DNA from: Endozoicomonas sp965261315
Lineage (GTDB): Bacteria; Pseudomonadota; Gammaproteobacteria; Pseudomonadales; Endozoicomonadaceae
Length of the DNA stretch: 64,000 bases
Direction of reading: 5' to 3'
Assembly: GCA_965261315.1 (NCBI GenBank)
Contig: CBDHDM010000031.1
Coordinates: forward strand, 186,001 to 250,000
The notes beneath the pieces are model-generated. The model was not told where the DNA came from, searched no databases, and saw only the letters and a program-made list of their open reading frames with translations. Below, one piece after another: positions 1 through 10,400 of this stretch (the first letter of the stretch is position 1; every line of letters starts with the position of its first letter). The translations under genes and the position numbers were made by a program.

Positions 1-814
1 CAACCTGCACATCATCGGGCACCCGTTTACCGGTATCCGCCAGAGCCATGGATATACCGGTAGCGACAATGTCTGAAAAGGCGACAAACGCATCGGGCCG
101 TAATCCGGATTCCAGCAGTTTTCTTATACGACGGTAGCTATCCAGTGCCGGCAGGCCGGTATTGACGGAAATTTCTATGGATTCCGAGGGGATCAGGCCG
201 GCTTCCAGAATCGCCTTGCGATACCCCTGATAACGCATGCTGGAAACCGCATGTTCACTGTGCAGACACACGTAGTAAATAGTACGACAGTCGTTCTCCA
301 GTAGATGCTTTGTGGCCAGATAGCCCCCCTGTTCATCATTGGAGGTGATCCAGAAATGACCATCCCGAACATCGCCAATGCTGATGTAAGGGGTATTGTG
401 TTCATGGGCCTTGATATAGCGTGGGTCTTCGTGATGCAGGCCAATTCCCACAAACGCTTTGGCAGCGGTCTGCAACTCACCTTCGGGGGAAAACTTGACC
501 CGCTTCACCCGATAACCCTGTCTTTCCAGCTGGATTTTCAGGGCTTCGTAGACTTTCAGGGCAAAGGGTGAAATGGTGCCCAGATCCAGCCCCAGAATAA
601 CACCCACCACAAACGCATCCTGCCCATGCAGCTGACGGGCCATATAGTTAGGCTGATAATTTAACTCTGCTGCGGCTTTAAGCACTTTTTCCCGGGTGCT
701 TTCGGAGACATATTTCCCCCCGTTAAGCACCCGACTGACCGTCGCTATCGATAAACCCGCCTGGGCGGCTACCTGCAGAATGGTTGATTGCCCGCTTGAA
801 TGATGTTTTGCCAT
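1..814 (-). CDS. LacI-family transcriptional regulator (3' end cut by window edge)
   Basis: Sugar-responsive DNA-binding repressor. The translation opens with MAKHHSSGQ, then a classic LacI helix-turn-helix at about residues 10-30 (ILQVAAQAGLSIATVSRVLN) and the hinge region. The periplasmic-binding-protein-like effector domain follows (VVGVILGLDLGTISPFA, FWITSNDEQGGYLATKHLL, PDAFVAFSDIVATGIS). About 271 codons are present against roughly 330-340 for the family, so the last 60-70 residues lie beyond position 1. It is divergent from the LamB-like porin gene, and the genes to the right carry LacI-type operators, so it is probably the local regulator of the glycogen/maltodextrin genes (inference). 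The effector sugar cannot be read from the sequence. Confidence 0.9.
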   Translation of the reverse strand, partial: MAKHHSSGQSTILQVAAQAGLSIATVSRVLNGGKYVSESTREKVLKAAAELNYQPNYMARQLHGQDAFVVGVILGLDLGTISPFALKVYEALKIQLERQGYRVKRVKFSPEGELQTAAKAFVGIGLHHEDPRYIKAHEHNTPYISIGDVRDGHFWITSNDEQGGYLATKHLLENDCRTIYYVCLHSEHAVSSMRYQGYRKAILEAGLIPSESIEISVNTGLPALDSYRRIRKLLESGLRPDAFVAFSDIVATGISMALADTGKRVPDDVQV

Positions 815-929
815 AAGGTTTGTGCGTACTTCCAACAGTGTCAGTGCTCAGAAATAGCTGAGGTGCGGTACTTTATTGCCTTTTGCAGTATCACATAAAG
901 ACATGGATCAACAATTGAGCAATTTTTCC

Positions 930-943
930 TAAAAACCTTTTCA
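930..943. promoter_or_regulatory. possible degenerate LacI-type operator before the porin gene
   Basis: TAAAAACCTTTTCA keeps the flanks of the pattern seen at four better sites (TGNAANCGTTTNCA) but has CC in place of the central CG. It lies between the divergent regulator and porin genes, where an operator would be expected. Weak on its own. Confidence 0.3.
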
Positions 944-1112
944 GATTGCTTTTGCAGGGCCGCTCACAAAAAATCCCACCACCAACAAAACGTCAATGTC
1001 GTGTATTGCCTGCTGACAAAGTCTGGACCTGAGCATTCAGGTATCAGAAGGGGAGGGCAGCAAACATGGCAAATTAACAAAACAACACTCGCACATTTTA
1101 AGGAATTGAGTT

Positions 1113-2483
1113 TTGTCCAAGAGCATGCGTCTTTTACCGCTGGCTGGTGCCGTTGCGGCAGTGATCTTCTCTGCCAGTGCTATTGCTAATGAAGCCAATG
1201 TTGAAACCATTACCCTGAAGCCTACTGATATTCTGACCGATGGTTGGACTGTAAACGGCTATGTTCGTACTGGATGGCGGGTGAATGAGAATGGTGTTTC
1301 CACCAGTAATGAATATGGCAAGCCAAACTACAATATTGCAGGCACCACGGCGAAAAGTGCCAACCAGGTAGAGTTCAATATCAGCAAGAACACCACGTTC
1401 CAGAATGGCGTGTGGTCTCAGTTGGGGGTTCGTGCTGAGTTTGGTAACGGTGACCACAGCTTCTACTCTTCCAGCGGCAGCGAAGACAATAACGGCAAAG
1501 GTGATTTTGAAATTAAAGAAGCCTTTATCCGTTTGGGCGGTTTTGACTACCTGCCTGAAAACGCAGAAATCTGGGCGGGTCGTCGCTTCCTGAATCGTGA
1601 AGCTGGCACACTGTCTGGTGAATTCTGGAAGCAGTCTTCCGGTGTTGGTTTTGGTTATGAGCAGAATGGTAATGGTATTGCGGTGGTTTCTGCTGACCTG
1701 GGCGACAATGCGCCAAAGGTCGACGGAAAAACCATTCACACTATGGATTTCTACAGCTACAACCACGAAGCTCTTGACGGCAGTTTCAACTTTGACCTGA
1801 AAGTTATGACTGCCGGTGAAAGCTCTAATTTTGACGATAATGAAGCTACCGACGGCATCGGCGGTGCGATTACCTACAAGCGTGACTTCTATGGCATGGA
1901 TGGCTGGTCTGCTACTGCGATTGCTTACGGTCAGGGACTGGCTGCTAACCGAGGTGTCAACTTTGGTCAATGGAGTGGAAGTACTTCTACCACAGACAGT
2001 GATGAAGGCCAAAGTATATTCTTCACTACCTACGGTGTGATGAATATCAATGACCGTTGGCAACTTATGACTGAAGTAACATACCTTCACGGCGAAAAAA
2101 TTTGGGGCCTAGGTACAATTGCTGGTGCAGAAGGTGATACTGTTGACCGACTGTTAATTGCTGCCCGTCCTACCTACAAAGTGAATGAAAACTTCCGCTG
2201 GGAATTTACTGGCTCTTACGGTTTCGAAAAAGCCTACTGGGGTAAAGATGCGAGTGGTGATGATAAAGGCCTTGAGCAAAAGACTAACTATTACGCAGCT
2301 GAAGTAGCTGCCGTATTTACCGTTAACTCTGACTTCTTCGGTCGTCCACAAATCAAGCCTTTCGTAACTTATATGGTTAAAGATGCGGATAACGCCTATG
2401 ATGATGCAAATGGCTGGGGTGATGAATTCGGCAACGACAACAGCACTTACCAGTTCGGTGTAGAAGCTGAAATCTGGTTCTAA
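1113..2483 (+). CDS. lamB: LamB-type maltoporin / carbohydrate-selective outer membrane porin
   Basis: Trimeric 18-stranded outer-membrane channel for maltodextrins (family knowledge). A signal peptide covers roughly the first 26 residues (RLLPLAGAVAAV, cleavage likely after SAIA). The first mature strand reads VNGYVRTGW, like the LamB strand with a Tyr-x-Arg-x-Gly pattern. The C-terminal strand YQFGVEAEIWF ends in the aromatic residue needed for outer-membrane insertion. The length of 456 aa fits LamB with its signal. The start is TTG at 1113, because AAGGA at about 1100-1104 is correctly spaced for it and too far from the ATG at 1125. It is followed by a strong terminator, so it is monocistronic. 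Context with glgB, glgX, malZ and pullulanase supports maltodextrin uptake, but another oligosaccharide is possible. Confidence 0.85.
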   Translation: MSKSMRLLPLAGAVAAVIFSASAIANEANVETITLKPTDILTDGWTVNGYVRTGWRVNENGVSTSNEYGKPNYNIAGTTAKSANQVEFNISKNTTFQNGVWSQLGVRAEFGNGDHSFYSSSGSEDNNGKGDFEIKEAFIRLGGFDYLPENAEIWAGRRFLNREAGTLSGEFWKQSSGVGFGYEQNGNGIAVVSADLGDNAPKVDGKTIHTMDFYSYNHEALDGSFNFDLKVMTAGESSNFDDNEATDGIGGAITYKRDFYGMDGWSATAIAYGQGLAANRGVNFGQWSGSTSTTDSDEGQSIFFTTYGVMNINDRWQLMTEVTYLHGEKIWGLGTIAGAEGDTVDRLLIAARPTYKVNENFRWEFTGSYGFEKAYWGKDASGDDKGLEQKTNYYAAEVAAVFTVNSDFFGRPQIKPFVTYMVKDADNAYDDANGWGDEFGNDNSTYQFGVEAEIWF

Positions 2484-2515
2484 CCCACCCGCTAACTCCT
2501 GACTGTGTTTATTTA

Positions 2516-2540
2516 ACGGGGCTCTGCCCCGTTTTTTTTT
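2516..2540 (+). terminator. Rho-independent terminator of the porin gene
   Basis: Stem ACGGGGC / GCCCCGT with a three-base loop (TCT), followed by a run of nine T. It starts 33 bp after the porin stop codon. Confidence 0.92.
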
Positions 2541-2718
2541 ACGCACCAAACACACATTAATATCCACTCTGGTTCCTGCGTTCTGCATGGAACCCATACA
2601 GAGTTAAAGCTAATGACCAACCCTAAGAAAAATACGACAACTCTCTACAGCCCAAAAAGAACCACTCAACCCTGACCGGAAACCTGGTACGCCATCTCAA
2701 TGACATTGACAAATGACG

Positions 2719-2802
2719 TAGGTTGGGTCGAGCGAATGCGAGCCCTAACAAACTCTCTGCACCATCGGTAAAATTGTTGGGGCTCACTCCGTTCGACCCA
2801 AG
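2719..2802. repeat. palindromic intergenic repeat (about 84 bp)
   Basis: Left arm from about 2723 (TTGGGTCGAGCGAATGCGAG) and right arm ending about 2801 (CTCACTCCGTTCGACCCAA) are imperfect inverted copies, each continuing into TAACAA / TTGTTG. The arms flank about 22 bp. The form resembles small dispersed palindromic elements with a GTAGGTTGGG-type end found in many bacteria. It has no coding capacity and sits between the porin terminator and the glgB operator. Confidence 0.7.
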
Positions 2803-2805
2803 ATA

Positions 2806-2819
2806 GTAAAACGTTTACA
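2806..2819. promoter_or_regulatory. LacI-type operator upstream of glgB
   Basis: GTAAAACGTTTACA is a near-palindrome centred on CG, of the form bound by LacI/PurR-type repressors. It lies 110 bp before glgB and matches three other sites in this island. Confidence 0.6.
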
Positions 2820-2928
2820 GATTCCAATAACCAGCTGCCATCACAACAATACGCCGATTTATAACCTGACTCCGCTTCAGGAATAACAGCGCTGCTTTCT
2901 ATCTATCACTATCAGGCATCCCTTCCAA

Positions 2929-5130
2929 ATGAACCCGGTCCTTGAAACTGTCCCGATCATCCATAACCTGAATAATGCAATTTATGCGACGCCATTCTGC
3001 CTTTTGGGAATACATCCTCACGACTCGGGTAAGGGGCTGGTTATTCGAGCCTGGTATCCCTACGCACAGTCAATAGAAGTAGTGTCTCAGCCCCAGGGAA
3101 AAACACTGGGAGTGATGGAAACGCTGTCGGACGGAATGTTTGAGCTCCATTTCCCCCGTCGGAAAAAAGCCTTTAACTATCAGCTACTGGCAACCGGGAA
3201 AGATGGTTCGATCAGCTGTTATTACGATCCTTACCAGTTTGGGGAATATGTACTCAGCCAGACCGATATAGACCCTTTAAAGTTATACGACCACCTTGGT
3301 GCGCTGCCAGTCCGGCATCATTTGAACAAAACAAAAACCATTGATGGCACTCTGTTTAAAGTTTATGCACCCCATGCCCGTTCCGTCAGTGTGGTGGGTG
3401 ATTTCAATCAGTGGGATGGTCGTTGTCACCCCATGGCCAGCGCCGATGACGGTATCTGGCGACTGTTTATTCCGGGTGTGGTTCAGGGTTCCCTGTACAA
3501 ATTTGAAATCCATGACCAACAGGGTCATTGCCTGCCCCTGAAAGCCGACCCATTCGGCCGCAAGGCAGAGCAGTGGCCAGGTTTGGCATCCATTGTTCAG
3601 AACGATCAGCAGTTTCCCTGGTCTGACAGTCAGTGGCTGGCACAGCGGGATTCCAACCACCAGAAACCACTGTCTATTTATGAAGTGCATGGGGGTTCCT
3701 GGAAGAAAAACGACAGTGGCGACAAGAATGAGGTTAAAAACTACCGGGAACTGGCGGATGAGCTGATCCCTTATGTTAACAAAATGGGCTTTACCCATAT
3801 TGAGCTGATGCCGGTTGCCGAACACCCGCTTTATGAATCCTGGGGGTATCAACCGCTGGGGCTGTATGCACCGACCAGTCGCTTTGGTGCTCCGGATGAT
3901 TTCCGTTACTTTGTCGACCAGTGCCATCAGGCGGGCATTGGTGTGATTCTGGACTGGGTACCCGCACACTTCCCACAAGACGACCATGGGCTTTCCCGCT
4001 TTGACGGGACTGCACTCTATGAGTACGAAGATCCTCAGCGAGGCTGGCACCCTGACTGGAAATCCTGCATTTATAACTTTGGTTCCCGCTGGGTACAGGA
4101 CTTTCTGATCAGCAACGCCCTGTTCTGGCTGGATGAGTTCCATATTGACGGTCTGCGGGTAGACGCCGTTGCCTCGATGCTGTACCTGGACTATTCAAGA
4201 AACCATGGCGAATGGACGCCTAATATTCATGGTGGCAATGAACATCTGGAAGCAGTGGAACTGTTGCAGCGTCTGAATCATGAGATTCATCATCGTTTTC
4301 CCGGTTGTATGACCATCGCCGAAGAGTCCACCAGCTGGCCGGGGGTTTCCCGTTCGGTAAACCACCTCAGCCTTGGTTTTGACTACAAATGGAATATGGG
4401 CTGGATGCACGACACCCTGGCCTATATGAAGCGTGATCCGATCCATCGCAAGCATCATCATAATGAACTGACCTTCAGTATGGTGTACGCCTATACCGAA
4501 GATTTTGTGCTCCCTATCTCTCATGATGAAGTGGTTCACGGCAAGGGAACGCTGCTGACCCGGATGCCTGGTGACGACTGGCAACGATTCGCCAACCTGA
4601 GAGCTTACCTGGGTTTTATGTTCGGTCATCCTGGTAAGAAACTTCTGTTTATGGGCTCTGAATTCGGCGTCCATCAGGAATGGGACCCGTCAGAATCGCT
4701 GGATTGGTCGTTACTTGAGCAGGGTGATTTCCATAAAGGTATTCAGCAGCTGGTGGCAGACCTGAACCAAATCTATCAGAGCTATCCGGCATTGTATGAG
4801 CAGGACTACGACCGGAGTGGCTTCCACTGGCTGATTCTGGATGATCATAATCAGAGCGTTCTGGCTTTTTATCGTACCGATAGCAATAACCGGCCCGTGG
4901 TCGTTATTTGCAATATGACGCCAGATGTACGACACAATTATTCAGTCGGGGTGCCTCAGGCGGGTGAATGGCAGGAAATTATCAACAGTGATGATCGCCG
5001 CTATGGTGGCAGTCACATGGTTAACAAAACCGTGTCAACTCAGCCAGCGGATCTGCATGGTCAGCAACAAGGGCTGACTCTGACGTTGCCGCCACTGGCG
5101 ACGATCATGCTTACCCTTACCATTGAATAG
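2929..5130 (+). CDS. glgB: 1,4-alpha-glucan (glycogen) branching enzyme GlgB
   Basis: Makes alpha-1,6 branches by moving oligoglucan segments (EC 2.4.1.18, GH13 family). The order is an N-terminal domain of about 120 residues, a CBM48 domain (FKVYAPHARSVSVVGDFNQW), a GH13 barrel, and a C-terminal beta domain. GH13 motifs are present: VILDWVPAHF, GLRVDAVASM (nucleophile Asp about 412), TIAEESTSWPG (acid Glu about 465) and ISHDEVVHGKG (Asp about 533). These are offset by seven residues from E. coli GlgB Asp405/Glu458/Asp526, and the total length of 733 aa fits the family. No strong Shine-Dalgarno is seen before the ATG. It is followed by glgX after 148 bp that contain their own operator, so the two may have separate promoters. 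glgC and glgA are not in the window. Confidence 0.97.
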   Translation: MNPVLETVPIIHNLNNAIYATPFCLLGIHPHDSGKGLVIRAWYPYAQSIEVVSQPQGKTLGVMETLSDGMFELHFPRRKKAFNYQLLATGKDGSISCYYDPYQFGEYVLSQTDIDPLKLYDHLGALPVRHHLNKTKTIDGTLFKVYAPHARSVSVVGDFNQWDGRCHPMASADDGIWRLFIPGVVQGSLYKFEIHDQQGHCLPLKADPFGRKAEQWPGLASIVQNDQQFPWSDSQWLAQRDSNHQKPLSIYEVHGGSWKKNDSGDKNEVKNYRELADELIPYVNKMGFTHIELMPVAEHPLYESWGYQPLGLYAPTSRFGAPDDFRYFVDQCHQAGIGVILDWVPAHFPQDDHGLSRFDGTALYEYEDPQRGWHPDWKSCIYNFGSRWVQDFLISNALFWLDEFHIDGLRVDAVASMLYLDYSRNHGEWTPNIHGGNEHLEAVELLQRLNHEIHHRFPGCMTIAEESTSWPGVSRSVNHLSLGFDYKWNMGWMHDTLAYMKRDPIHRKHHHNELTFSMVYAYTEDFVLPISHDEVVHGKGTLLTRMPGDDWQRFANLRAYLGFMFGHPGKKLLFMGSEFGVHQEWDPSESLDWSLLEQGDFHKGIQQLVADLNQIYQSYPALYEQDYDRSGFHWLILDDHNQSVLAFYRTDSNNRPVVVICNMTPDVRHNYSVGVPQAGEWQEIINSDDRRYGGSHMVNKTVSTQPADLHGQQQGLTLTLPPLATIMLTLTIE

Positions 5131-5186
5131 GTTTATATAACGGTAAAAATCTCCAGCGGACTGCCTGCGGCAGCGCTGGACTTTTC

Positions 5187-5200
5187 TGAAATCGTTTACA
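5187..5200. promoter_or_regulatory. LacI-type operator upstream of glgX
   Basis: TGAAATCGTTTACA matches the island's operator pattern and lies about 80 bp before the glgX start, in the glgB-glgX gap. Confidence 0.6.
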
Positions 5201-5278
5201 GCAACAACCCGCTTCTCTGTCGCTTTATTCGCGAGAATAATACGCCCAATCCTTATTAGTCATACTGAGCACTACTAT

Positions 5279-7408
5279 ATGAATATGCTGTCTGATACCC
5301 AATCAGCTTATGTTTCCTCTCCGGGAAAAACCGCACCGCAAGGTGCCAACCTGGTCGATCAATATTTACGTCCAGCGTCTTCTGAACAGGCATCCGGTGT
5401 CAATTTTTCGGTTTATGCGCCAAAAGCTGCACATCTATTCCTGTCTCTTTTTGACGATAATGGTCAGGAAGAACAGCTGGCAATGGTGCCATCCAGCGAA
5501 GGCGTCTGGCACCTTTATGTAGAAGGCATTGGTCAGGGACAGCACTACGCTTTCCGGGCAGATGGACACTGGTCACCCGAAGCATCACCACGATTTAACC
5601 GGCACAAACTACTGCTGGACCCCTATGCCCGTGAAGTAAAAGGCGATGTTCAATGGTGCGAGCAACTGTTTGACTACGCTATTGATAACAAACACCGGGA
5701 TAACAAACACTGGGTATTGAATGAGCAGGACAGCGCTCCCTATATGCCCCGTTGCGTGGTAAGAGAGGCGGAGTTTGACTGGCAGGGTGTCAGACAGCCC
5801 CATATTCCTGACCAGCAAAGCGTTATTTATGAAACACATCTGAAAGGTTTTACCCAGACACATCCGGAAATTCCGGAACACATTCGGGGTTCTTACCTTG
5901 GTATGAGTCACCCGGTCACTATCGCCTATCTGCAAGATCTTGGCATTACCGCCGTGGAATTACTCCCGGTAACCTCCAAGGTTAGTGAAGAGCGACTGGC
6001 GGGTCTTGGTCTGAAAAACTACTGGGGCTACAACCCCATCTGCATGATGGCACCGGAAGCTGCCTTTGCGATTGAGGACCCGGTCACCGAAATGAAAACC
6101 ATGGTTCGTGAACTGCACCGGGCGGGTATTGAAGTGATTATGGATGTGGTATTCAACCATACCTGCGAAGCCGGTCATGGCGGCCCGTTCCTGAGCATGC
6201 GTGGTCTGGCAGAAGACGAGTATTACCATATGGATAACCAGGATGGTGAAATCTCTGCGGTCAATTACAGTGGCTGTGGCAATACCATGAACTTCGACAG
6301 CCACCAAACCCTTAAGCTGACCATGGATTCCCTGCGCTGCTGGGTGGAAGAGTATCAGATTGATGGTTTCCGGTTTGACCTGGCTCCTACCATGGCCCGT
6401 CAGCATCGTCACTTTAGCAAGGACAGCCCATTCTTTTACGCCATCAGCCAGGACCCGGTTCTGAGCCAGATGAAAATGATTGCCGAGCCCTGGGATATTG
6501 GTCCGGAGGGTTACCATGTTACCGGCTTCCCGAACGACTGGCAGTCCTGGAATGACCGTTACCGTGACGGCTGTCGTAAGTTCTGGAAAGGAAAGAAAGG
6601 CGCTCAGACAGAAATGGCTCTGCGCTTTACCGGCTCTGAAGATATGTTTACCGAACAGAGTTATCTGGCAACGGTCAACTATATCTGCAGTCACGATGGC
6701 TTTAACCTGATGGACCTGGTGTCTTATAACCAGCGCCATAACCAGGCCAATGGTGAAGATGGCCGTGATGGCGATGAACATAACCATTCATGGAACCACG
6801 GCGTTGAAGGTAAAACGGACTCAGCAGAAGTGAACAACGCCCGCCTAAAAAGCCGGAAAAACCTGATCGGTATGTTGATGCTCGCCAAAGGCACCCCCAT
6901 GCTGCTGGCTGGCGATGAGTTCAGTAACAGTCAGGACGGTAATAATAACGCCTACTGTCAGGATTCCCCCATTGCCTGGATGGACTGGAGCTGGCTGCAA
7001 AACCCGCTTGAATCCGACGGGGCCAAAATGAACGACTTTACCCGTCAGATGATTCATTTGCGCCGCAATGAACCATTGTTGACGGATGATCTGAATAATA
7101 CGGTATATCAGCTGTACTCTCCGGAAGGAAACCCGGTGAATGCCGGTTTCTTTAAACAGCATAACTGCCATACCCTGACCATCAAAATTCACGCACCGAA
7201 TGATCAGGATAAAGGGGCGCTGTGGGTAATGATGAATTCTGGTAAAGACGCTGTCACCGTGCAAATGCCGGAGCTGGTTCATTCTCAATCGACCATGGTT
7301 ATTGTGGATTCCAGTGAAGGCCAGTCATTTATCAACCAGCCATTGATCGACCAAAGCGGTTATAAAGTACTTCCTCATAGTCTGGTGGTTCTCAAAGCGT
7401 TGAACTGA
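5279..7408 (+). CDS. glgX: glycogen debranching enzyme GlgX
   Basis: Hydrolyses the alpha-1,6 branch stubs left after phosphorylase action (isoamylase-type GH13, EC 3.2.1.196). An N-terminal CBM48 domain (GVNFSVYAPKAAHLFLSLFD) is followed by the GH13 barrel with VIMDVVFNHTCEAG, DGFRFDLAPTMAR (nucleophile Asp about 367), IAEPWDIGPEG (acid Glu about 403) and CSHDGFNLMDLVSYN (Asp about 473). The ILE-type motif YWGYNPICMMAPE is also typical of GlgX. The length of 709 aa is slightly more than E. coli GlgX (657 aa). A second in-frame ATG lies six bases downstream, so the exact start is uncertain by two residues. It ends before a strong hairpin shared with the convergent pullulanase gene. Confidence 0.96.
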   Translation: MNMLSDTQSAYVSSPGKTAPQGANLVDQYLRPASSEQASGVNFSVYAPKAAHLFLSLFDDNGQEEQLAMVPSSEGVWHLYVEGIGQGQHYAFRADGHWSPEASPRFNRHKLLLDPYAREVKGDVQWCEQLFDYAIDNKHRDNKHWVLNEQDSAPYMPRCVVREAEFDWQGVRQPHIPDQQSVIYETHLKGFTQTHPEIPEHIRGSYLGMSHPVTIAYLQDLGITAVELLPVTSKVSEERLAGLGLKNYWGYNPICMMAPEAAFAIEDPVTEMKTMVRELHRAGIEVIMDVVFNHTCEAGHGGPFLSMRGLAEDEYYHMDNQDGEISAVNYSGCGNTMNFDSHQTLKLTMDSLRCWVEEYQIDGFRFDLAPTMARQHRHFSKDSPFFYAISQDPVLSQMKMIAEPWDIGPEGYHVTGFPNDWQSWNDRYRDGCRKFWKGKKGAQTEMALRFTGSEDMFTEQSYLATVNYICSHDGFNLMDLVSYNQRHNQANGEDGRDGDEHNHSWNHGVEGKTDSAEVNNARLKSRKNLIGMLMLAKGTPMLLAGDEFSNSQDGNNNAYCQDSPIAWMDWSWLQNPLESDGAKMNDFTRQMIHLRRNEPLLTDDLNNTVYQLYSPEGNPVNAGFFKQHNCHTLTIKIHAPNDQDKGALWVMMNSGKDAVTVQMPELVHSQSTMVIVDSSEGQSFINQPLIDQSGYKVLPHSLVVLKALN

Positions 7409-7450
7409 GGGCTTGCCGGTAGCGGGCAATCATTGTCATCTCACTTTCTA

Positions 7451-7490
7451 CACCCGATCAGAGCGAACAGCTCTGATCGGGTGTTGTCAT
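7451..7490. terminator. bidirectional hairpin between glgX and pullulanase
   Basis: A perfect 14-bp stem, left arm 7451-7464 (CACCCGATCAGAGC) and right arm 7470-7483, with a five-base loop. It is followed on the plus strand by TTGTCATTTT. It lies between two convergent genes and probably ends both transcripts. Confidence 0.8.
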
Positions 7491-7491
7491 T

Positions 7492-10400
7492 TTATGATGA
7501 CTTGATTTCAGTAAAGACAACGACGGTTCGTGGAGGAATGGTCAGGGTTTTCCCATCAGCTACGGCGGTACCCAACGGGCCGTTGGTGAAGTTTTTGTGC
7601 AGGTCGTGAATGCTATAACCTATCGCATAATTATCCAGGGTATGAGACTTTTCCTCTGCGGTAGCATTAACCATAACCACCAGGTTTTCACTAACTGTCG
7701 GTGTCAGCGCATCACCACGCAGCTCCATCACAATGACGCCACCCACCTGATCAGTACCGGTGTTATGAAACTTAACGGCCTTCTGGACATCACTCGCTGT
7801 TTGCAACCGGAATAATGGGCTGTCCTTACGAATAGACAGGTACTCTCGCATCATATCCACAGACAGTTGGGCATCTTCACGGGTTGGTGCAATCTTGTCG
7901 TTTAATGTGATACTGCGAATAAGCGACCAGTTATCGGCATCCTTATCAGCACTGGGCAGGCCCTTGTTCCAGTTGTTATCCCATTTGATATCATTCAGAT
8001 CGAAGTTTACCCGGTTAAACCAGTCGCCGGAATCGTAGCTGTCCCGCTGCATGGACTTGGATCGCAACACTTCAGCGCCCATATGAATAAACGGCACACC
8101 CTGTCCAAGAATTGGCAATGCCTGGGCCAGAATCTGCATCCGGGTACGTTCTCTGGAGGTCAGGTTTTCAGCCAGTTTGTATTGGTTGTTATCCCATAGT
8201 GTCTGGTTGTCGTGTTTGGAAACGTAGCTGACGTTCTCAATAGGCGACATGGTGTAACCACCAGCGACACCGTTGTAATCTACGGCGGAGCCTTTAACGG
8301 TGTCACCCTGGTAATTAGTGAACTGGTAGTCTGCCAGGTTACCCGCCAGCCCTACACGAATAAGATCCATCTGGTTCAATAGTGCGTCTTTAGCTGGCAT
8401 TTGGTTCAGCTCATTGCGAACTCCCCAGGCGCCACTGCCAAAGCCCTGATTCTTGCGGATATCGTTACCGCCATCAAAAGGGCCGCCGCCACGGACAGCA
8501 TCCCGCATACGGTCACTGAAGGTGCCAATGTTGGTGCCGGCCATATTGAGCTGGGTTGCCGCTGTTTCGGGGTGACCGGCACCACCGCCAAAGCCCATGG
8601 TCCAGCCTTCGCCGTAGAGGTACATGGCCGGGTTAATAGCTTCCAGCTCTTCTTTAATTTCCAGCATGTTGCTCTTCAGGTGTAGCCCCATCAGGTCAAA
8701 ACGGAATGCATCAATTTTGTAGTCTTCCGTCCATACTTTCAGGGAGTCCACCATCAGCTTGCCCATCATCTTCTGTTCACTGGCCGTGTTGGAGCAGCAG
8801 GAGCTGTTTTCAACGGCACCGGTGGTCATATCCAGTCGCTGGTAATAGTCCGGTACGATTTTATCCAGCACAGATTTGGGTGCAGTGCCGGCGGCATTGG
8901 TGTGGTTATACACCACGTCCATAGCAATGTTCAGCCCCATTTGATCCAGGGCTACCACCATTTCCCGAAACTCTTTGATACGGGCAACACCATCGGCATC
9001 AGAAGCATAAGTGCCTTCCGGAACGGTATAATGGAAAGGATCGTAACCCCAGTTAAAGCTGTCGTACATCCGCAGGTAGTTGTTCAGCGCCTGAGGCTTT
9101 TCATCATCCTCTTTAATCAAGTCAAAGACGGAACCGATGGTTTCAGTGCCACCACAATAGCCACTGAAGTCACTGTCTGTTTTAATGCTTTCGTTCAGCT
9201 CGCACAGTTTGCTGAATGGGTCATTCAGGTCGGCCAGTTTTTCCGGGTCTTCATCCACCGTAGCTATATCGAAGGCGGGCAACACCTGCAAATAGGTCAA
9301 GCCATCGTCTTTCAACTCTTTCAGGTGGGTCATACTGGCACGGTTGCCTTCGGCAAATGCCTTGTATTTACCGTTATTGGCCGAAACCACACCTTCTGCA
9401 GTCTTATCTGACCCGCTGATATCCCGAATATGGGTTTCATAAATAACAATATTCTCAGGACGCTTACCGGCATTACTAACACTGTCCCAATTGGCGGGGC
9501 GGGTATCGGCATCATCCAGATTTACCACCTGGGTGAAAGCCCCATTGGCGGAAACGTTCAGAGAATAGGGGTCAGTGACGGTAATGGTTTCTACTTTATC
9601 AGTATCACGACGGTAGACTTCTATTTGATAGCGATAGAATTTTCGATCCAGTTGGTCCTTAGTGGTGGAATAGCTCCAGATACCAGTGGCGTCATCATAA
9701 TTCATAACGGCATCCGTGGTTTCAGCTCCCGGCATACCCGAATCGGATGTTTGCAGAGTGATCCTTTTTGCGGTCGGAGCCCAAAGACGAACCACTACAC
9801 GGTCACCTTCAAAAGAAGCGCCCAGGTTGATGTTTTTCAGGTTTGTCGCGTTGTAATAGAGCGCATCCAGCGCAAAAGGGAACTGTACCTGTGTCGCTTG
9901 CAGGCCAATACCTTCGGCATCTTTTGCCAGTACTACCAGCTGACCTTTCAATAAGTTTTTAAGGTCGCTGCCGGTAACAGTATCTGGCAATGTCCATTTT
10001 TTCATGCCGTTAAATGCGGGATAGACTGAGTCAGCATCCGCCGACAGGTTTCCATCGGCAACCAGCTCAATGCGCTCCAGCCCTGCACCCGTCAGATCGT
10101 TACCGGCTTCATCATTAGTAACGCCACCTTCAGCGGCACTGATCAGTTCCACGCTGATGGTTCCTTCTGGCACATTCCAGACCAGGGCCTTACCATCCAG
10201 CAAGTGAGCAGAAGCATCACGAATCAGTGATACAGTGACCGGGTTATCACCCACTTCACAGCTACCATGAATAGTGTAACCATCCTGACCGTACTCACTG
10301 ACGTTGTAGCTTCGGTCACCGCAATCCTTGTTACCCTTCTTGTCGCGAATGATAAATTGACGCAGAGCAATCATCTATTCATGTCGATATACTCAGCATT

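Noticed and set aside
1134..2090. A 318-codon minus-strand frame inside the porin gene
   Set aside because: Antisense to a well-supported signal-peptide porin, with no family features.
7492..10374. Calling the large pullulanase part an intact cytosolic enzyme
   Set aside because: It begins inside a carbohydrate-binding domain, lacks a Shine-Dalgarno, and the missing N-terminus with the lipoprotein signal lies just upstream.
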